A stretch of 64,000 nt of DNA, taken from the NCBI GenBank assembly GCA_030345135.1, contig CP128386.1, forward strand, positions 1,448,621-1,512,620, given 5' to 3'. Below are positions 36,600-45,250 of the stretch, piece by piece. A program made the position numbers and the translations under genes. Source of the DNA: Chitinophagaceae bacterium DXS (GTDB taxonomy: Bacteria > Bacteroidota > Bacteroidia > Chitinophagales > Chitinophagaceae). The notes under the pieces are model-generated. The model was not told the origin of the DNA. It saw nothing but the letters and a program-made list of their open reading frames with translations, and did not search any database. Numbering within the stretch: the stretch's first letter is position 1; each line of letters begins with the position of its first letter.

Positions 36600-36992
36600 G
36601 TGAAAAAAGTAATCGTCGCCATATTAGCCATCGTTTATATGTCCACCACAAGTGGAGCAACGGTGCATTTGCACTATTGCATGGGCGAATTACTTAGCTG
36701 GGGTTTGTCTGCAGAGAAAAAGGAAAAATGCGACAACTGCGGAATGCAGAAGGGGACGTCTAAAGATTGTTGCAAAGATGAGCACAAGGTATTAAAGGTT
36801 GAAAATGATCAGAAGCTTTCTGAAAGCGCTTTTCAGGGCATGCAGTTAGCTGCAGTGACCCTTCCTTCTCTGTCAACAGGTTATATTACAGAGGCTTTAC
36901 CCAGTGTAACTGAAGCATATCCTGTTACAAACGGTCCGCCAGATAGTAAGGTTGTTCCGGTTTATCTGCGCAATTGTGTTTTCCGTATCTGA
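36600..36992 (+). CDS. HYC_CC_PP family protein
   Basis: 130 residues from a GTG start. N-terminal signal (KKVIVAILAIVYMSTTSGA), then the three family marks: HLHYCMGE, KDCCKDEH and PP followed by VPVYLRNCVFRI at the C-terminus. There are six or so Cys plus His residues, suggesting metal binding in the periplasm. Such proteins are found beside HMA and heavy-metal efflux genes, as here. A GTG at 36573 is an alternative start but puts nine extra residues before the signal peptide. Function unproven. Confidence 0.75.
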   Translation: MKKVIVAILAIVYMSTTSGATVHLHYCMGELLSWGLSAEKKEKCDNCGMQKGTSKDCCKDEHKVLKVENDQKLSESAFQGMQLAAVTLPSLSTGYITEALPSVTEAYPVTNGPPDSKVVPVYLRNCVFRI

Positions 36993-37294
36993 TTCTATCC
37001 TTTCTTAAGCTGAAAATACACGCTTTCAGCAATCAGCGAATTGATCAATTACCCGTATTCGCTGACGAAATTCATTCTCTTTTTTTTGATTTGTTTGGTT
37101 CGAAATTATTGCCGGGGCAGTTGATAACGGCGCATTTTGATAAGTCTGTCAAATCGCTTTTCCGCTGTTCTTATCCGGTGCTCTAATGCATGATTCGCCT
37201 GCGCGTGTCACTTTCAGGTTGAACAGTATGCTTGTTCAGCTAAACAAATCGTATCTGGGCTTTTTAATCATTTCTTCATTATAAAATCAATTGT
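36993..37294. other. Gene-free stretch between HYC_CC_PP and HMA genes
   Basis: About 300 bp. It contains a possible short frame without start context or family features, and an aagctgaaaatacacgctttcagc imperfect hairpin near 37009. No firm feature. Confidence 0.4.
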
Positions 37295-37636
37295 ATGAAA
37301 TCAGTAAGATTAGCAATGATGGCATTGTTAACAATGGCAGGAAGCGTATTATTCGCACAAAGCACTAAAACAGAAAACATTAAAGTGGCAGGCAACTGCG
37401 GCAGCTGTAAAAAGAAAATTGACAAAGCCGCCACTATTACCGGCGTTACAAAAGCTGACTGGAACAAAGATTCCAAAGTACTTACCGTAACATACGATCC
37501 TGCTAAAGTCACCAACGATGCTATTCAAAAAAGTGTTGCCGGCGTTGGTTATGATACGGAAAAATACAAGGCAGATGATAAAGCTTACAACAAACTGGAT
37601 GAATGTTGCCAGTATGAGAGGAAGAAAGGGAAATAG
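37295..37636 (+). CDS. Periplasmic heavy-metal-associated (HMA) domain protein
   Basis: 113 residues with signal peptide (about 1-21, ending LFAQS). HMA fold with metal site C35-G-S-C38 (KVAGNCGSCKKKIDKAA) and the usual SVAGVGYDTEKY end. The C-terminal tail adds a second Cys pair, DECCQYERKKGK. It should bind Cu(I) or a similar metal in the periplasm and pass it to the efflux system encoded next. Normal HMA proteins are cytoplasmic and about 70 residues, so the signal peptide and CC tail are Bacteroidota features. Confidence 0.88.
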   Translation: MKSVRLAMMALLTMAGSVLFAQSTKTENIKVAGNCGSCKKKIDKAATITGVTKADWNKDSKVLTVTYDPAKVTNDAIQKSVAGVGYDTEKYKADDKAYNKLDECCQYERKKGK

Positions 37637-37657
37637 TTGGAAAGCTTAAAGCCTAAA

Positions 37658-37807
37658 GCTTAAAGCCCAAAGCTCAAAGCCTAAAGCCTTAATAATATCG
37701 GAATCATTGTTCCCGATAACTTATCATGTGAGTTTAATTATTAGGGTTAGACAAAATAATCTGTTATCGATCAACAAGCTTTAGGCTTTGAGCTTTGGGC
37801 TTTAAGC
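37658..37807. repeat. Inverted-arm word-repeat element upstream of cusA
   Basis: 37658-37687 and 37778-37807 are exact 30 bp reverse complements, made of the words cttaaagc, ccaaagct, caaagcc and taaagc in the same order. The loop is 90 bp. Extra words of the same family extend the left arm to 37641. It lies directly before the cusA start. Confidence 0.9.
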
Positions 37808-37821
37808 CAAAAATAACAATC

Positions 37822-39114
37822 ATGGTTCAAAAACTTATAGAAATATCCATTCGTAACAGGTACGTTGTATTGGTGCTGGCAGTGGCCTTGTTCATCTGGG
37901 GGATTTTTGCGGTAAATAAAAATCCCGTTGATGCAATTCCTGATCTGTCGGAAAACCAGGTAATTGTTTTTACAGAATGGATGGGAAGAAGCCCGCAGGT
38001 ATTAGAAGATCAGGTTACGTTTCCGTTGGTCAGCAATTTACAGGGTATTCCAAAAGTCAAAAATATTCGTGGTTCTTCTATGTTCGGGATGAGTTTTGTC
38101 TACATCATTTTTGAAGATAATGTAGATATCTATTGGGCCAGGACGCGCGTGCTTGAACGGTTGAATTACGCACAGCGACTGTTACCGCAAGGTGTAACGC
38201 CTACTATTGGACCGGATGGAACCGGGGTGGGACACGTATTCTGGTACACGCTGGACGCGCCAAGGATGGATCTGGGTGAACAACGGGCTTTGCAGGACTG
38301 GTACATAAAATACGGTCTGCAAACAGTTCCCGGCGTAGCTGAAATTGCCTCTTTCGGTGGCTTTGAAAAACAGTATCAGCTTGTTGTAGATCCGGTAAAG
38401 TTGCAGTTCTATAATCTCTCCCTGATGGATGTGATGAACAAGATAAAAGCCAATAATAATGATGTCGGCGGCCGCAAATTTGAAATGAGTGATATGGCTT
38501 ATATCATTCGTGGTCTTGGTTATCTGAAGAACAAAGAGGATATAGAAAGCATTGCTCTGATAAACTACAACGGAATACCGGTTAGAATAAAAGACATAGG
38601 TAGTGTACAAATGGGTGGTGATTTACGCCTGGGCATTTTTGATGAGAATGGTGAAGGTGAAGTTGTTGGTGGTATCGTTGTAATGCGGTATGGAGAAAAC
38701 GCTGACAAGGTTATAAAGTTGGTAAAAGAAAAAATGAAAGAGGTTGAAAAAGGGTTGCCTGAGGGAGTGCATTTTAAAACTGCATACGATAGAAGCGACC
38801 TGATTGATGCTGCAATAGATAATATTAAAGAAAAACTTTTGGAAGAGATGATAGTGGTGTCTCTTATTGTAATTCTCTTCCTGTTTCACTGGCGCAGCGC
38901 TATCAGCATCATTATCCAGATCCCGCTTACTGTTGCTATCAGTTTCATTTTACTCAATGCTTTTGGAATATCATCCAACATTATGTCACTAACAGGGATC
39001 GCATTAGCGATAGGTGTGATTGTAGACAATGGAATTATAATGGCCGAGAATAGTTATCGAAATCTTGCTGAGTGGCAGGAAGTAAAAAGTAAAAAAGTAA
39101 AAATTCAAAAGTAA
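37822..39114 (+). CDS. cusA: CusA/CzcA-type RND efflux pump, N-terminal fragment (interrupted gene)
   Basis: 430 residues, about 40% of a CusA-type pump. It contains transmembrane helix 1 (RYVVLVLAVALFIWGIFAVNKNPVDAIPDLSENQVIV), the first periplasmic porter domains, and helices 2-4 (MIVVSLIVILFLFHWRSAISIIIQ; SLTGIALAIGVIVDNGIIMAENSYRNL). It then runs into the 39079-39217 repeat element, which supplies about 11 foreign residues (EVKSKKVKIQK) and a stop. The break is in the cytoplasmic loop between helices 4 and 5. The downstream fragment carries the rest in another frame. It may be dead, or two halves may still assemble. Start at ATG 37822, after the repeat element. Confidence 0.85.
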   Translation: MVQKLIEISIRNRYVVLVLAVALFIWGIFAVNKNPVDAIPDLSENQVIVFTEWMGRSPQVLEDQVTFPLVSNLQGIPKVKNIRGSSMFGMSFVYIIFEDNVDIYWARTRVLERLNYAQRLLPQGVTPTIGPDGTGVGHVFWYTLDAPRMDLGEQRALQDWYIKYGLQTVPGVAEIASFGGFEKQYQLVVDPVKLQFYNLSLMDVMNKIKANNNDVGGRKFEMSDMAYIIRGLGYLKNKEDIESIALINYNGIPVRIKDIGSVQMGGDLRLGIFDENGEGEVVGGIVVMRYGENADKVIKLVKEKMKEVEKGLPEGVHFKTAYDRSDLIDAAIDNIKEKLLEEMIVVSLIVILFLFHWRSAISIIIQIPLTVAISFILLNAFGISSNIMSLTGIALAIGVIVDNGIIMAENSYRNLAEWQEVKSKKVKIQK

Positions 39115-39217
39115 AAATTCAAAAAAAGATACACTACGTTCATTTCGATAAAGTGAATGACAGAGGTGCGCTGCTGCACTATGAGCTTTTGACTTTTGAA
39201 TTTTGACTTTTGACTTC
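39079..39217. mobile_element. 139 bp inverted-arm element inserted in cusA
   Basis: The left arm begins gaagtaaaaagt (39079) and consists of agtaaaaattcaaa words to about 39127; the right arm (39186-39217) is the inverse, ending gacttttgacttc, with one 8 nt word fewer. The core of about 58 bp has no coding sense. Deleting 39079-39217 exactly joins ...RNLAEWQ to KCDFQKTNRMANYYKIPK... in one frame, giving a 1060-residue CusA. No transposase is encoded. I cannot define a target duplication. The same words occur at 60794-60828 and 4968-5003. Confidence 0.72.
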
Positions 39218-39244
39218 AAGTGTGATTTTCAAAAAACGAACCGC

Positions 39245-41143
39245 ATGGCTAATTATTATAAAATACCAAAAGAAGAACGGCTCGCTATTATAGAGAAATC
39301 CTGTAAGCAGGTATCCAGGGGTGTTTTCTTTTCAACGATTATCATTATTGCATCTTTTTTGCCGGTTTTTTTGTTAACCGGACAGGAGGGGAAGCTCTTT
39401 CATCCACTGGCTTATACAAAAACATTTATCCTGGTAGTTGATGCTGTACTGGTAGTAACGCTGGCTCCCGTGCTTATCTCCTTTTTTATGAAAGGCAGGT
39501 TCAGAGGAGAGGCTGCGAATCCTGCTAACCGTTTGCTGGAAAAGATTTATGAGCCATTGATCCGTTGGTGCGTTAAATGGCGGAAGACTGTGCTGGGGAT
39601 CAATATTATTGCCTTGCTGATCAGCATCCCGATGATCATGAGTCTTGGGCGGGAGTTTATGCCGCCACTTGATGAAGGTTCTGTTCTTTTTATGCCGGTC
39701 ACATTGCCGGACGTTTCCAACTCGGAAGTGAAGCGCATTTTACAAGTGCAGGACAAGATCATCAAGTCCGTTCCCGAAGTGAAAAATGTATTGGGAAAAG
39801 CCGGCCGTGCAAATACAGCAACGGATAATTCTCCTATCAGCATGATCGAAAGCATCATCCTGCTGAAGCCAAAAAATGAATGGAGAAAAGGAAAGACAAA
39901 AGAAGATATCATCAACGAGTTGAATAGTAAACTGCAAATTCCCGGCGTAACAAATGGATGGACACAGCCGATCATCAACAGGATCAACATGCTTTCAACA
40001 GGTATCAGAACGGATGTAGGGGTGAAGGTCTATGGACAAAATCTTGATACTATCTATGCATTTGCAGATAAAATACGAAAAGAATTACAGGCGGTTGATG
40101 GTGTTAAAGATCTGTATGTTGAGCCGGTAACAGGCGGTAAATATATAGACATAGACATTAAGAGGGATGAAATAGCACGTTACGGACTGAGCATTGACGA
40201 TGTGAATGCCGTAATAGAGAGCGCATTGGGTGGCATGAAGCTCACGACAACAATTGAGGGCAGGCAGCGATTCTCTGTGAATGCACGATATGGGCAGGAT
40301 TTTCGGGATAATCTTGAGGCTTTAAAAAGATTGCAGGTGCAGACCATGCAATTTGGCCCCGTGCCGTTACAGGCAGTGGCGGATGTTAAAATATCGGAAG
40401 GGCCCGCGATGATCAATTCGGAAAATGCTTTGCTGCGTGGTGCCGTGTTATTTAATGTGCGTGACCGCGACCTGGGAAGTACCGTAAATGATGCGCGGGG
40501 CAAACTGGAAACGATGTTGGCTAAAATGCCAAAAGGATACTTCATGGAGTGGAGCGGCCAGTATGAAAATCTTATCCGCGGTGAACGTACATTAATGTTC
40601 ATTTTGCCTGTAGTACTGCTGATAATATTTGTTTCAATGTATTTCGCATTTCATTCAGCACGGGAGGCGTTACTAAGTCTCATTACAATTCCCTTTGCCC
40701 TAATTGGAGGAGCCTATATGGTTTATTTCTGGGGCGTGAACCTTTCTGTCGCCGTTGCTGTAGGATTTATCGCTTTGTTTGGATTGGCAGTTGAAACCGG
40801 TATCGTAATGGTTATATATCTCAATGATGCGATGCAACAGCTTATTGAACAAAAGGGCAACTCAGCAGCAACAATATCCAAAGCTGATCTGCGCGAATAC
40901 GTGATCCATGGTGCAGCAAAGCGGTTGAGGCCAAAGATCATGACAGTGTGTGTAGCCTTGTTTGGTTTAATTCCAATCCTCTACAGCACAGGTGTTGGCA
41001 GTGATGTAATGAAGCCAATTGTACTACCCATGATCGGAGGTGTATTCACTTCGTCTATTCATATCTTACTGGTAACACCTATCATCTTTTTGATGAGCAA
41101 AGAATATGAATTGAAGAAGCACGGAAAAATCGAACTTAATTGA
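39245..41143 (+). CDS. cusA: CusA/CzcA-type RND efflux pump, C-terminal fragment (interrupted gene)
   Basis: 632 residues from the first ATG. It contains helices 5-6 (GVFFSTIIIIASFLPVFLLTGQEGKLFHPLAYTKTF), the second porter domain, and helices 7-12 (MFILPVVLLIIFVSMYFAFHS ... GVGSDVMKPIVLPMIGG). The metal-path Met residues typical of CusA cannot be assigned reliably by eye. Alone it lacks half of the pump. If translated from the ATG at 39245 (or TTG 39203), it could pair with the N-terminal half, because the split is in a cytoplasmic loop. Otherwise the pair is a pseudogene. Confidence 0.84.
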   Translation: MANYYKIPKEERLAIIEKSCKQVSRGVFFSTIIIIASFLPVFLLTGQEGKLFHPLAYTKTFILVVDAVLVVTLAPVLISFFMKGRFRGEAANPANRLLEKIYEPLIRWCVKWRKTVLGINIIALLISIPMIMSLGREFMPPLDEGSVLFMPVTLPDVSNSEVKRILQVQDKIIKSVPEVKNVLGKAGRANTATDNSPISMIESIILLKPKNEWRKGKTKEDIINELNSKLQIPGVTNGWTQPIINRINMLSTGIRTDVGVKVYGQNLDTIYAFADKIRKELQAVDGVKDLYVEPVTGGKYIDIDIKRDEIARYGLSIDDVNAVIESALGGMKLTTTIEGRQRFSVNARYGQDFRDNLEALKRLQVQTMQFGPVPLQAVADVKISEGPAMINSENALLRGAVLFNVRDRDLGSTVNDARGKLETMLAKMPKGYFMEWSGQYENLIRGERTLMFILPVVLLIIFVSMYFAFHSAREALLSLITIPFALIGGAYMVYFWGVNLSVAVAVGFIALFGLAVETGIVMVIYLNDAMQQLIEQKGNSAATISKADLREYVIHGAAKRLRPKIMTVCVALFGLIPILYSTGVGSDVMKPIVLPMIGGVFTSSIHILLVTPIIFLMSKEYELKKHGKIELN

Positions 41144-41149
41144 CGGGAA

Positions 41150-41186
41150 AATGTGCGAATGTGCGAATATGTAAATGTGCAAATTA
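41150..41186. repeat. Short word repeat (aatgtgcg)
   Basis: Words aatgtgcgaatgtgcgaata and aatgtgcaaatt between cusA and the TolC gene; reverse complement of the 2798-2915 word family. Confidence 0.7.
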
Positions 41187-41260
41187 GAGATAACAAATTA
41201 ATCGTGTTAATCTATTAATCCAGCAAATCCCGGTCCAGACAAAATCAAATAAATCTAAGT

Positions 41261-42505
41261 ATGAAATACTTGCTTCTAATATCATTCCTCACCCTTTCGT
41301 TGGGTGCCTATTCCCAATCACGGATGAAGCTTGACGAAATACTACAGACAGTGCAGGCAAATCATCCATCTGTAAAGATGTATGATGCCGAGGTGCAGTC
41401 TATGGATGCAGCAGCAAAAGGCGCTAAAAGCTGGATGCCCCCGGAGTTTGGTACAGGCTTGTGGATGGTGCCTTATAATACGGCTCTATGGAAAAAACAG
41501 CCGGAAGGGATGAATGGCATGGGGCAATATGCGGTTTCTGCGCAGCAAATGTTTCCCAATAAAAAAGAGCAGCAGGCAAATGCACAGTATATGCAGGCTA
41601 TGTCATCTGTAAACAAAGAGAATAAAGAAGGAACGTTGAACGAGTTATATGCCTCAGCAAAATCTTCTTTTTACGCCTGGATAATATTGCAAAAGAAGCT
41701 TAAGGTGCTTGACGACAATGAAGATGTGTTGAATTTTATGATCAAAAGTGCGGAGCTGAGGTATAAGAACGGGCTGGGCAAGATAAATGCATATTACAAA
41801 GCAAAGGCTGCCATTGCTAAACTTGAAAGTGATCGCATTGCATTGCAGAATGATGTACAGCAACAAAAAGTATTACTGAATACATTAATGAATCGTGAAA
41901 AAATGACGGACTTTTCTATCGATACTTCTTACGAGTTAAAGGAATACGATTTTCATGATGATAGTTATTTTGTTCAGACCAGGAGTGATATAAAAGCAGT
42001 GGAGAGGAATATCGATCTCACCTACCTGCAGCAGAATTTGGAAAAGTCTAAGCTGAAGCCGCAGTTTGGCGTACGGTACGAGCATATGTTTGGCTTTGGC
42101 GGTATCCCAATGCAGTACAGTCTTATGGCAATGATGAAACTTCCGATAGCCGGGTGGTCTTCAAAAATGTACAAGGCAAACGTTGAAAGCTTAAAATGGA
42201 AAGCAGAATCACTGGAACAACAAAAACAAATGATGGTAAATGAAGCTTCCGGTATGTCGAACGGAATGATGGCTGCGATAAAAAGTAAGAAAAAGCAGGT
42301 GCTTCTGTATGAGCAGAATATTATGCCGGCCGTGCAAAAGAACTTTCAAAGTATGCAGTTGGCTTACGAACAGAATACGGAAGAATTGTTTGAGCTGTTT
42401 GATGCATGGGAAACCATGAATATGACAAGGATGGAGTATTTTGATCAGTTGCAGGAATTGTTAAACATGCAGGTAATACTTGAAAAAGTATTGCAGCAAA
42501 AATGA
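41261..42505 (+). CDS. TolC family outer-membrane efflux protein (CusC-like)
   Basis: 414 residues, signal peptide ending LGAYSQ (about 19). The mature protein is mostly long alpha-helices with the OEP repeats (RMKLDEILQTVQANHPSVKMYDAEVQSMDAAAKGAKSW; second repeat around 220-400), forming the trimeric outer-membrane channel of the RND pump. Shorter than E. coli CusC (about 460) but common in Bacteroidota metal systems. It lies between the pump and the adaptor genes on the same strand. Confidence 0.88.
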   Translation: MKYLLLISFLTLSLGAYSQSRMKLDEILQTVQANHPSVKMYDAEVQSMDAAAKGAKSWMPPEFGTGLWMVPYNTALWKKQPEGMNGMGQYAVSAQQMFPNKKEQQANAQYMQAMSSVNKENKEGTLNELYASAKSSFYAWIILQKKLKVLDDNEDVLNFMIKSAELRYKNGLGKINAYYKAKAAIAKLESDRIALQNDVQQQKVLLNTLMNREKMTDFSIDTSYELKEYDFHDDSYFVQTRSDIKAVERNIDLTYLQQNLEKSKLKPQFGVRYEHMFGFGGIPMQYSLMAMMKLPIAGWSSKMYKANVESLKWKAESLEQQKQMMVNEASGMSNGMMAAIKSKKKQVLLYEQNIMPAVQKNFQSMQLAYEQNTEELFELFDAWETMNMTRMEYFDQLQELLNMQVILEKVLQQK

Positions 42506-42578
42506 CAGGTCAATAAGAAAAGCTTTTTTGAAATAAAGAGATATCGTACCGTAATACTTACGGGAAAAAAAGAATAAG

Positions 42579-43814
42579 ATGAAATACCTGGTAATAAGTC
42601 TGATGGTTTTGCTGGCTGCATGTAATGGCAGGCAACACAATCATGCAGAAGAAAAAAGCGTGCAGGCACAGGAGGAAATTTATACCTGTCCCATGCATCC
42701 GCAAATAATTGAACATAAGCCTGGTAAGTGTCCTATCTGTGGCATGGATCTGGTTAAAAAAGAATTTACCAGTCATGAAAAAGTAGATGTGGATCTGGCT
42801 ACTTTGCTCAAGCCAACAAACAGTTATGTGCTTTCTTCAATTGCGTCAACCACGATTCAGAAAGACCAGAAAGAACTGACAATTAAGGCGCTCGGTTCAA
42901 TCGATTACGATACACGCATGGTAAACGTAATTTCTTCCAGGGTGTCAGGTCGCATTGAAAAATTGTATGTAAAGTATCGTTTTCAGCACGTACATAAAGG
43001 CGACAGGGTTATGGACATATATAGCCCGGAACTGGTTACTGCCCAGCAAAATCTGCTCTTCATTTTAAATTACGATCCTGAAAATAATAACCTCATTCAG
43101 GCTGCAAAGGAAAAGTTGTTGCTGTTGGGAATGAGCGCTCAGCAATTGCAACAACTGATTAACACGAAGAAAGTAATCATGAGTATTACAGTGTATAGTG
43201 GTTATACCGGTCATATACATGAAGCGGGCATGATGAATGAGTCCGGTACAGCAGCGGAGCGGATGGATCTTTCAAAAATTACGGAAGAGCTGGCTATAAA
43301 AGAGGGGATGTATGTGGAAAAGGGAAAGGCCATTTTTAAGATCTACAACACCGATAATAGCTGGGCAGTGTTAAATGTATACGCCGCAGAAGCACCGCTG
43401 GTTAAAACAGGTATGCGGGTAACTGTAACGCCTGAAACAGATCCTTCTAAGTCATTTGACGGCACGATAGGATTTATAGAACCATTCTTTCGAAAAGAAG
43501 ATAAGACGGTGACAGCAAGAGTTTACTTTAACAACGCCTCATTGCAGATACCGATTGGCAGCCAGGTTGCTGCGTCTATAAATGTAAGAAGCAATGAAAT
43601 GGATTGGTTGCCTAAAGATGCAGTGTTATCACTTGGACTAAATAAGGTTGTGTTTTTAAAAGAGGACGGCTTGTTCAAAGTTCATCCTGTACAAACAGGA
43701 ATAGGCATAAAGGATTTTATTCAAATTACCGGGGGACTGAATGCTACAGATAGCGTTGCTGCCAATGCGCAATATTTGATGGATAGTGAAAGCTTTGTGA
43801 AACAGGGGAAGTGA
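42579..43814 (+). CDS. cusB: CusB-type RND adaptor lipoprotein with N-terminal heavy-metal-binding domain (first)
   Basis: 411 residues. Lipobox LAAC, Cys15. Then a heavy-metal-binding motif at about 32-57: TCPMHPQIIEHKPGKCPICG, with Cys, Met and His ligands. The rest is a membrane-fusion adaptor: barrel-sandwich strands (VSGRIEKLYVKYRFQHVHKGDRVMDIYSPEL), helical hairpin, and beta-barrel part (AAEAPLVKTGMRVTV, VAASINVRSNEM). It links the inner-membrane pump to the TolC channel and probably feeds metal to it. Two adaptor genes for one pump; they may form a mixed hexamer. Confidence 0.9.
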   Translation: MKYLVISLMVLLAACNGRQHNHAEEKSVQAQEEIYTCPMHPQIIEHKPGKCPICGMDLVKKEFTSHEKVDVDLATLLKPTNSYVLSSIASTTIQKDQKELTIKALGSIDYDTRMVNVISSRVSGRIEKLYVKYRFQHVHKGDRVMDIYSPELVTAQQNLLFILNYDPENNNLIQAAKEKLLLLGMSAQQLQQLINTKKVIMSITVYSGYTGHIHEAGMMNESGTAAERMDLSKITEELAIKEGMYVEKGKAIFKIYNTDNSWAVLNVYAAEAPLVKTGMRVTVTPETDPSKSFDGTIGFIEPFFRKEDKTVTARVYFNNASLQIPIGSQVAASINVRSNEMDWLPKDAVLSLGLNKVVFLKEDGLFKVHPVQTGIGIKDFIQITGGLNATDSVAANAQYLMDSESFVKQGK

Positions 43815-43818
43815 GGGA

Positions 43819-44024
43819 AGGTGTTAGGTGTGAGGTATCAGGTGTGAGGTATCAGGTGTGAGGTATCAGGTGTGAGGTTGCAGGTATTAGGATGTACGAT
43901 GTTAGATGTACGATGTTAGATGTACGATTTACGATGTCGGATTTCTTCATATTATGAAACGATAGCTTGTAGCTAAAAGCTGCCAACCTGATACCTGACA
44001 CCTGATACCTGACACCTGACACCC
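43819..44024. repeat. Inverted-arm word-repeat element between the two adaptor genes
   Basis: Left arm (43819-43883) has about four units of ggtgtgaggtatca; right arm (43983-44024) is the inverse, cctgatacctgacac units. Both arms end at an aacc/ggtt core-proximal edge. The core carries gatgtacgatgttag words (43891-43938) and agctaaaagct. It can form a long hairpin. Confidence 0.85.
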
Positions 44025-44040
44025 TTTCAAAAATAAATTT

Positions 44041-45207
44041 ATGAGACAAATTATTATTGCCGTACTACTCAGCTGGATGATCATTAGCTGTGGTACAAAA
44101 AAAGAAAAGGCTGCAGTTGCAGATGATGTGTATTATACCTGTTCGATGGATCCGCAGGTGGTAGAGGCAAAGCCTGGCAAGTGTCCTATTTGCCATATGG
44201 AGCTGACGCCGGTGTCAAAAAAACTGCAGGAAGCTGCTAATGAAATTCAGCTGAGTCCGGAGCAGATAACACTCGGAAATATCCATGTGGATACTTTACG
44301 CAACGGAATGTTCAACAATAAAACGATACTGACAGGTACGCTAACCTTTAACGAGCTTACAACAAATGCAATTAGTGCAAGAATAGGAGGAAGGATAGAA
44401 AGGCTATACTTTAAAAACCTCGGTGATAGAATTGCTAAAGGTGATAGATTGTTTGATCTCTATAGTGAAGAGTTAAACAACGTAAAACAGGAGTTTTTAC
44501 TTGCTGTTGAAAAACAAAGCAAACTTGGTAATAGCTTAATCGACTATAAAACGCTTGTTGAAAGTGCCAGGAATAAATTGGTTTTGTGGGGAATGTCAGA
44601 TAGCCAGATTGAATCTCTTAAAACATCAGGAAAAACATCCGTGGTTACAACTTTTTATGCTACCGCATCCGGAACGGTTACGGAGTTGCCGGTTAAGGAA
44701 GGCGACTATGTTATGGAAGGAGGAACCATTGTAAAGCTTGCTGATCTTTCTGCGCTTTGGGCGGAAGCACAGGTATATACTTCGCGTCTTTCCCTGCTTA
44801 ACACAAATGCCAGTGCGTTAGTGCAGATCCCTGATGTGGTTGGAAAGACATTGACCGGTAAGATTGAATTTGTCAACCCTGAAATAAATCCGGATACCCG
44901 CATTAACCTTATCCGCATCAATGTTCCGAACAAAGATGGTTCGCTTAAACCCGGTATGCCTGTTTACGTCACCATTCAGGATCCTCCGCAAAAGATGCTA
45001 AGCCTTCCTGTTGATGCAGTTTTGCGTGATGGAAAAGAAGCTGTTGTGTGGACCCAGGTATCGGCAAACAAATTTGCTAGCAAGACTGTTGAAACAGGCC
45101 GTGAAGCAGAGGGGATGATTGAAATAACATCAGGATTGAAAGATGGTGATGTGGTTGTTGTTAGCGGCGCCTATTTGTTACAAAGTGAAAATGTGTTTAG
45201 AAAATAA
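44041..45207 (+). CDS. CusB-type RND adaptor lipoprotein with N-terminal heavy-metal-binding domain (second)
   Basis: 388 residues. Lipobox IISC, Cys17. The metal-binding head YTCSMDPQVVEAKPGKCPIC then HMELTP differs from the first adaptor by Asp for His after Met and His for Gly after the last Cys. Adaptor domains follow: ISARIGGRIERLYFKNLGDRIAKGDRLFDLYSEELN, helical hairpin, and LWAEAQVYTSRLSLL. Paralogue of the preceding gene, but not a recent tandem copy, since the two sequences differ widely. Likely part of the same pump; if cusA is dead it might serve another pump. Confidence 0.89.
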   Translation: MRQIIIAVLLSWMIISCGTKKEKAAVADDVYYTCSMDPQVVEAKPGKCPICHMELTPVSKKLQEAANEIQLSPEQITLGNIHVDTLRNGMFNNKTILTGTLTFNELTTNAISARIGGRIERLYFKNLGDRIAKGDRLFDLYSEELNNVKQEFLLAVEKQSKLGNSLIDYKTLVESARNKLVLWGMSDSQIESLKTSGKTSVVTTFYATASGTVTELPVKEGDYVMEGGTIVKLADLSALWAEAQVYTSRLSLLNTNASALVQIPDVVGKTLTGKIEFVNPEINPDTRINLIRINVPNKDGSLKPGMPVYVTIQDPPQKMLSLPVDAVLRDGKEAVVWTQVSANKFASKTVETGREAEGMIEITSGLKDGDVVVVSGAYLLQSENVFRK

Positions 45208-45217
45208 CAGCAGATTT

Positions 45218-45244
45218 CGTTATTTTGATTTGACGTAAATAACG
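45218..45244. promoter_or_regulatory. Inverted repeat just upstream of fabH
   Basis: cgttattt (45218-45225) and aaataacg (45237-45244) are perfect inverted arms, ending 6 bp before the start codon. It may be an operator or the hairpin end of the adaptor transcript; which is not clear. Confidence 0.45.
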
Positions 45245-45250
45245 ATTGCC

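Noticed and set aside
36974-37186. Possible 70-residue gene after the HYC_CC_PP gene
   Set aside because: Overlaps the preceding stop, has no start context, no family features and no recognisable domain.
37822-41143. Sequencing error as the cause of the split cusA
   Set aside because: The break is not a single-base slip: about 139 bp of foreign repeat DNA with inverted arms lies at the site. An error cannot be fully excluded inside the arms, which are A/T-run-rich.
45218-45244. FapR-like fatty-acid regulator site before fabH
   Set aside because: The 8 bp arms do not match a fatty-acid regulator site I can name, and no such regulator is encoded here; kept only as an unassigned inverted repeat.
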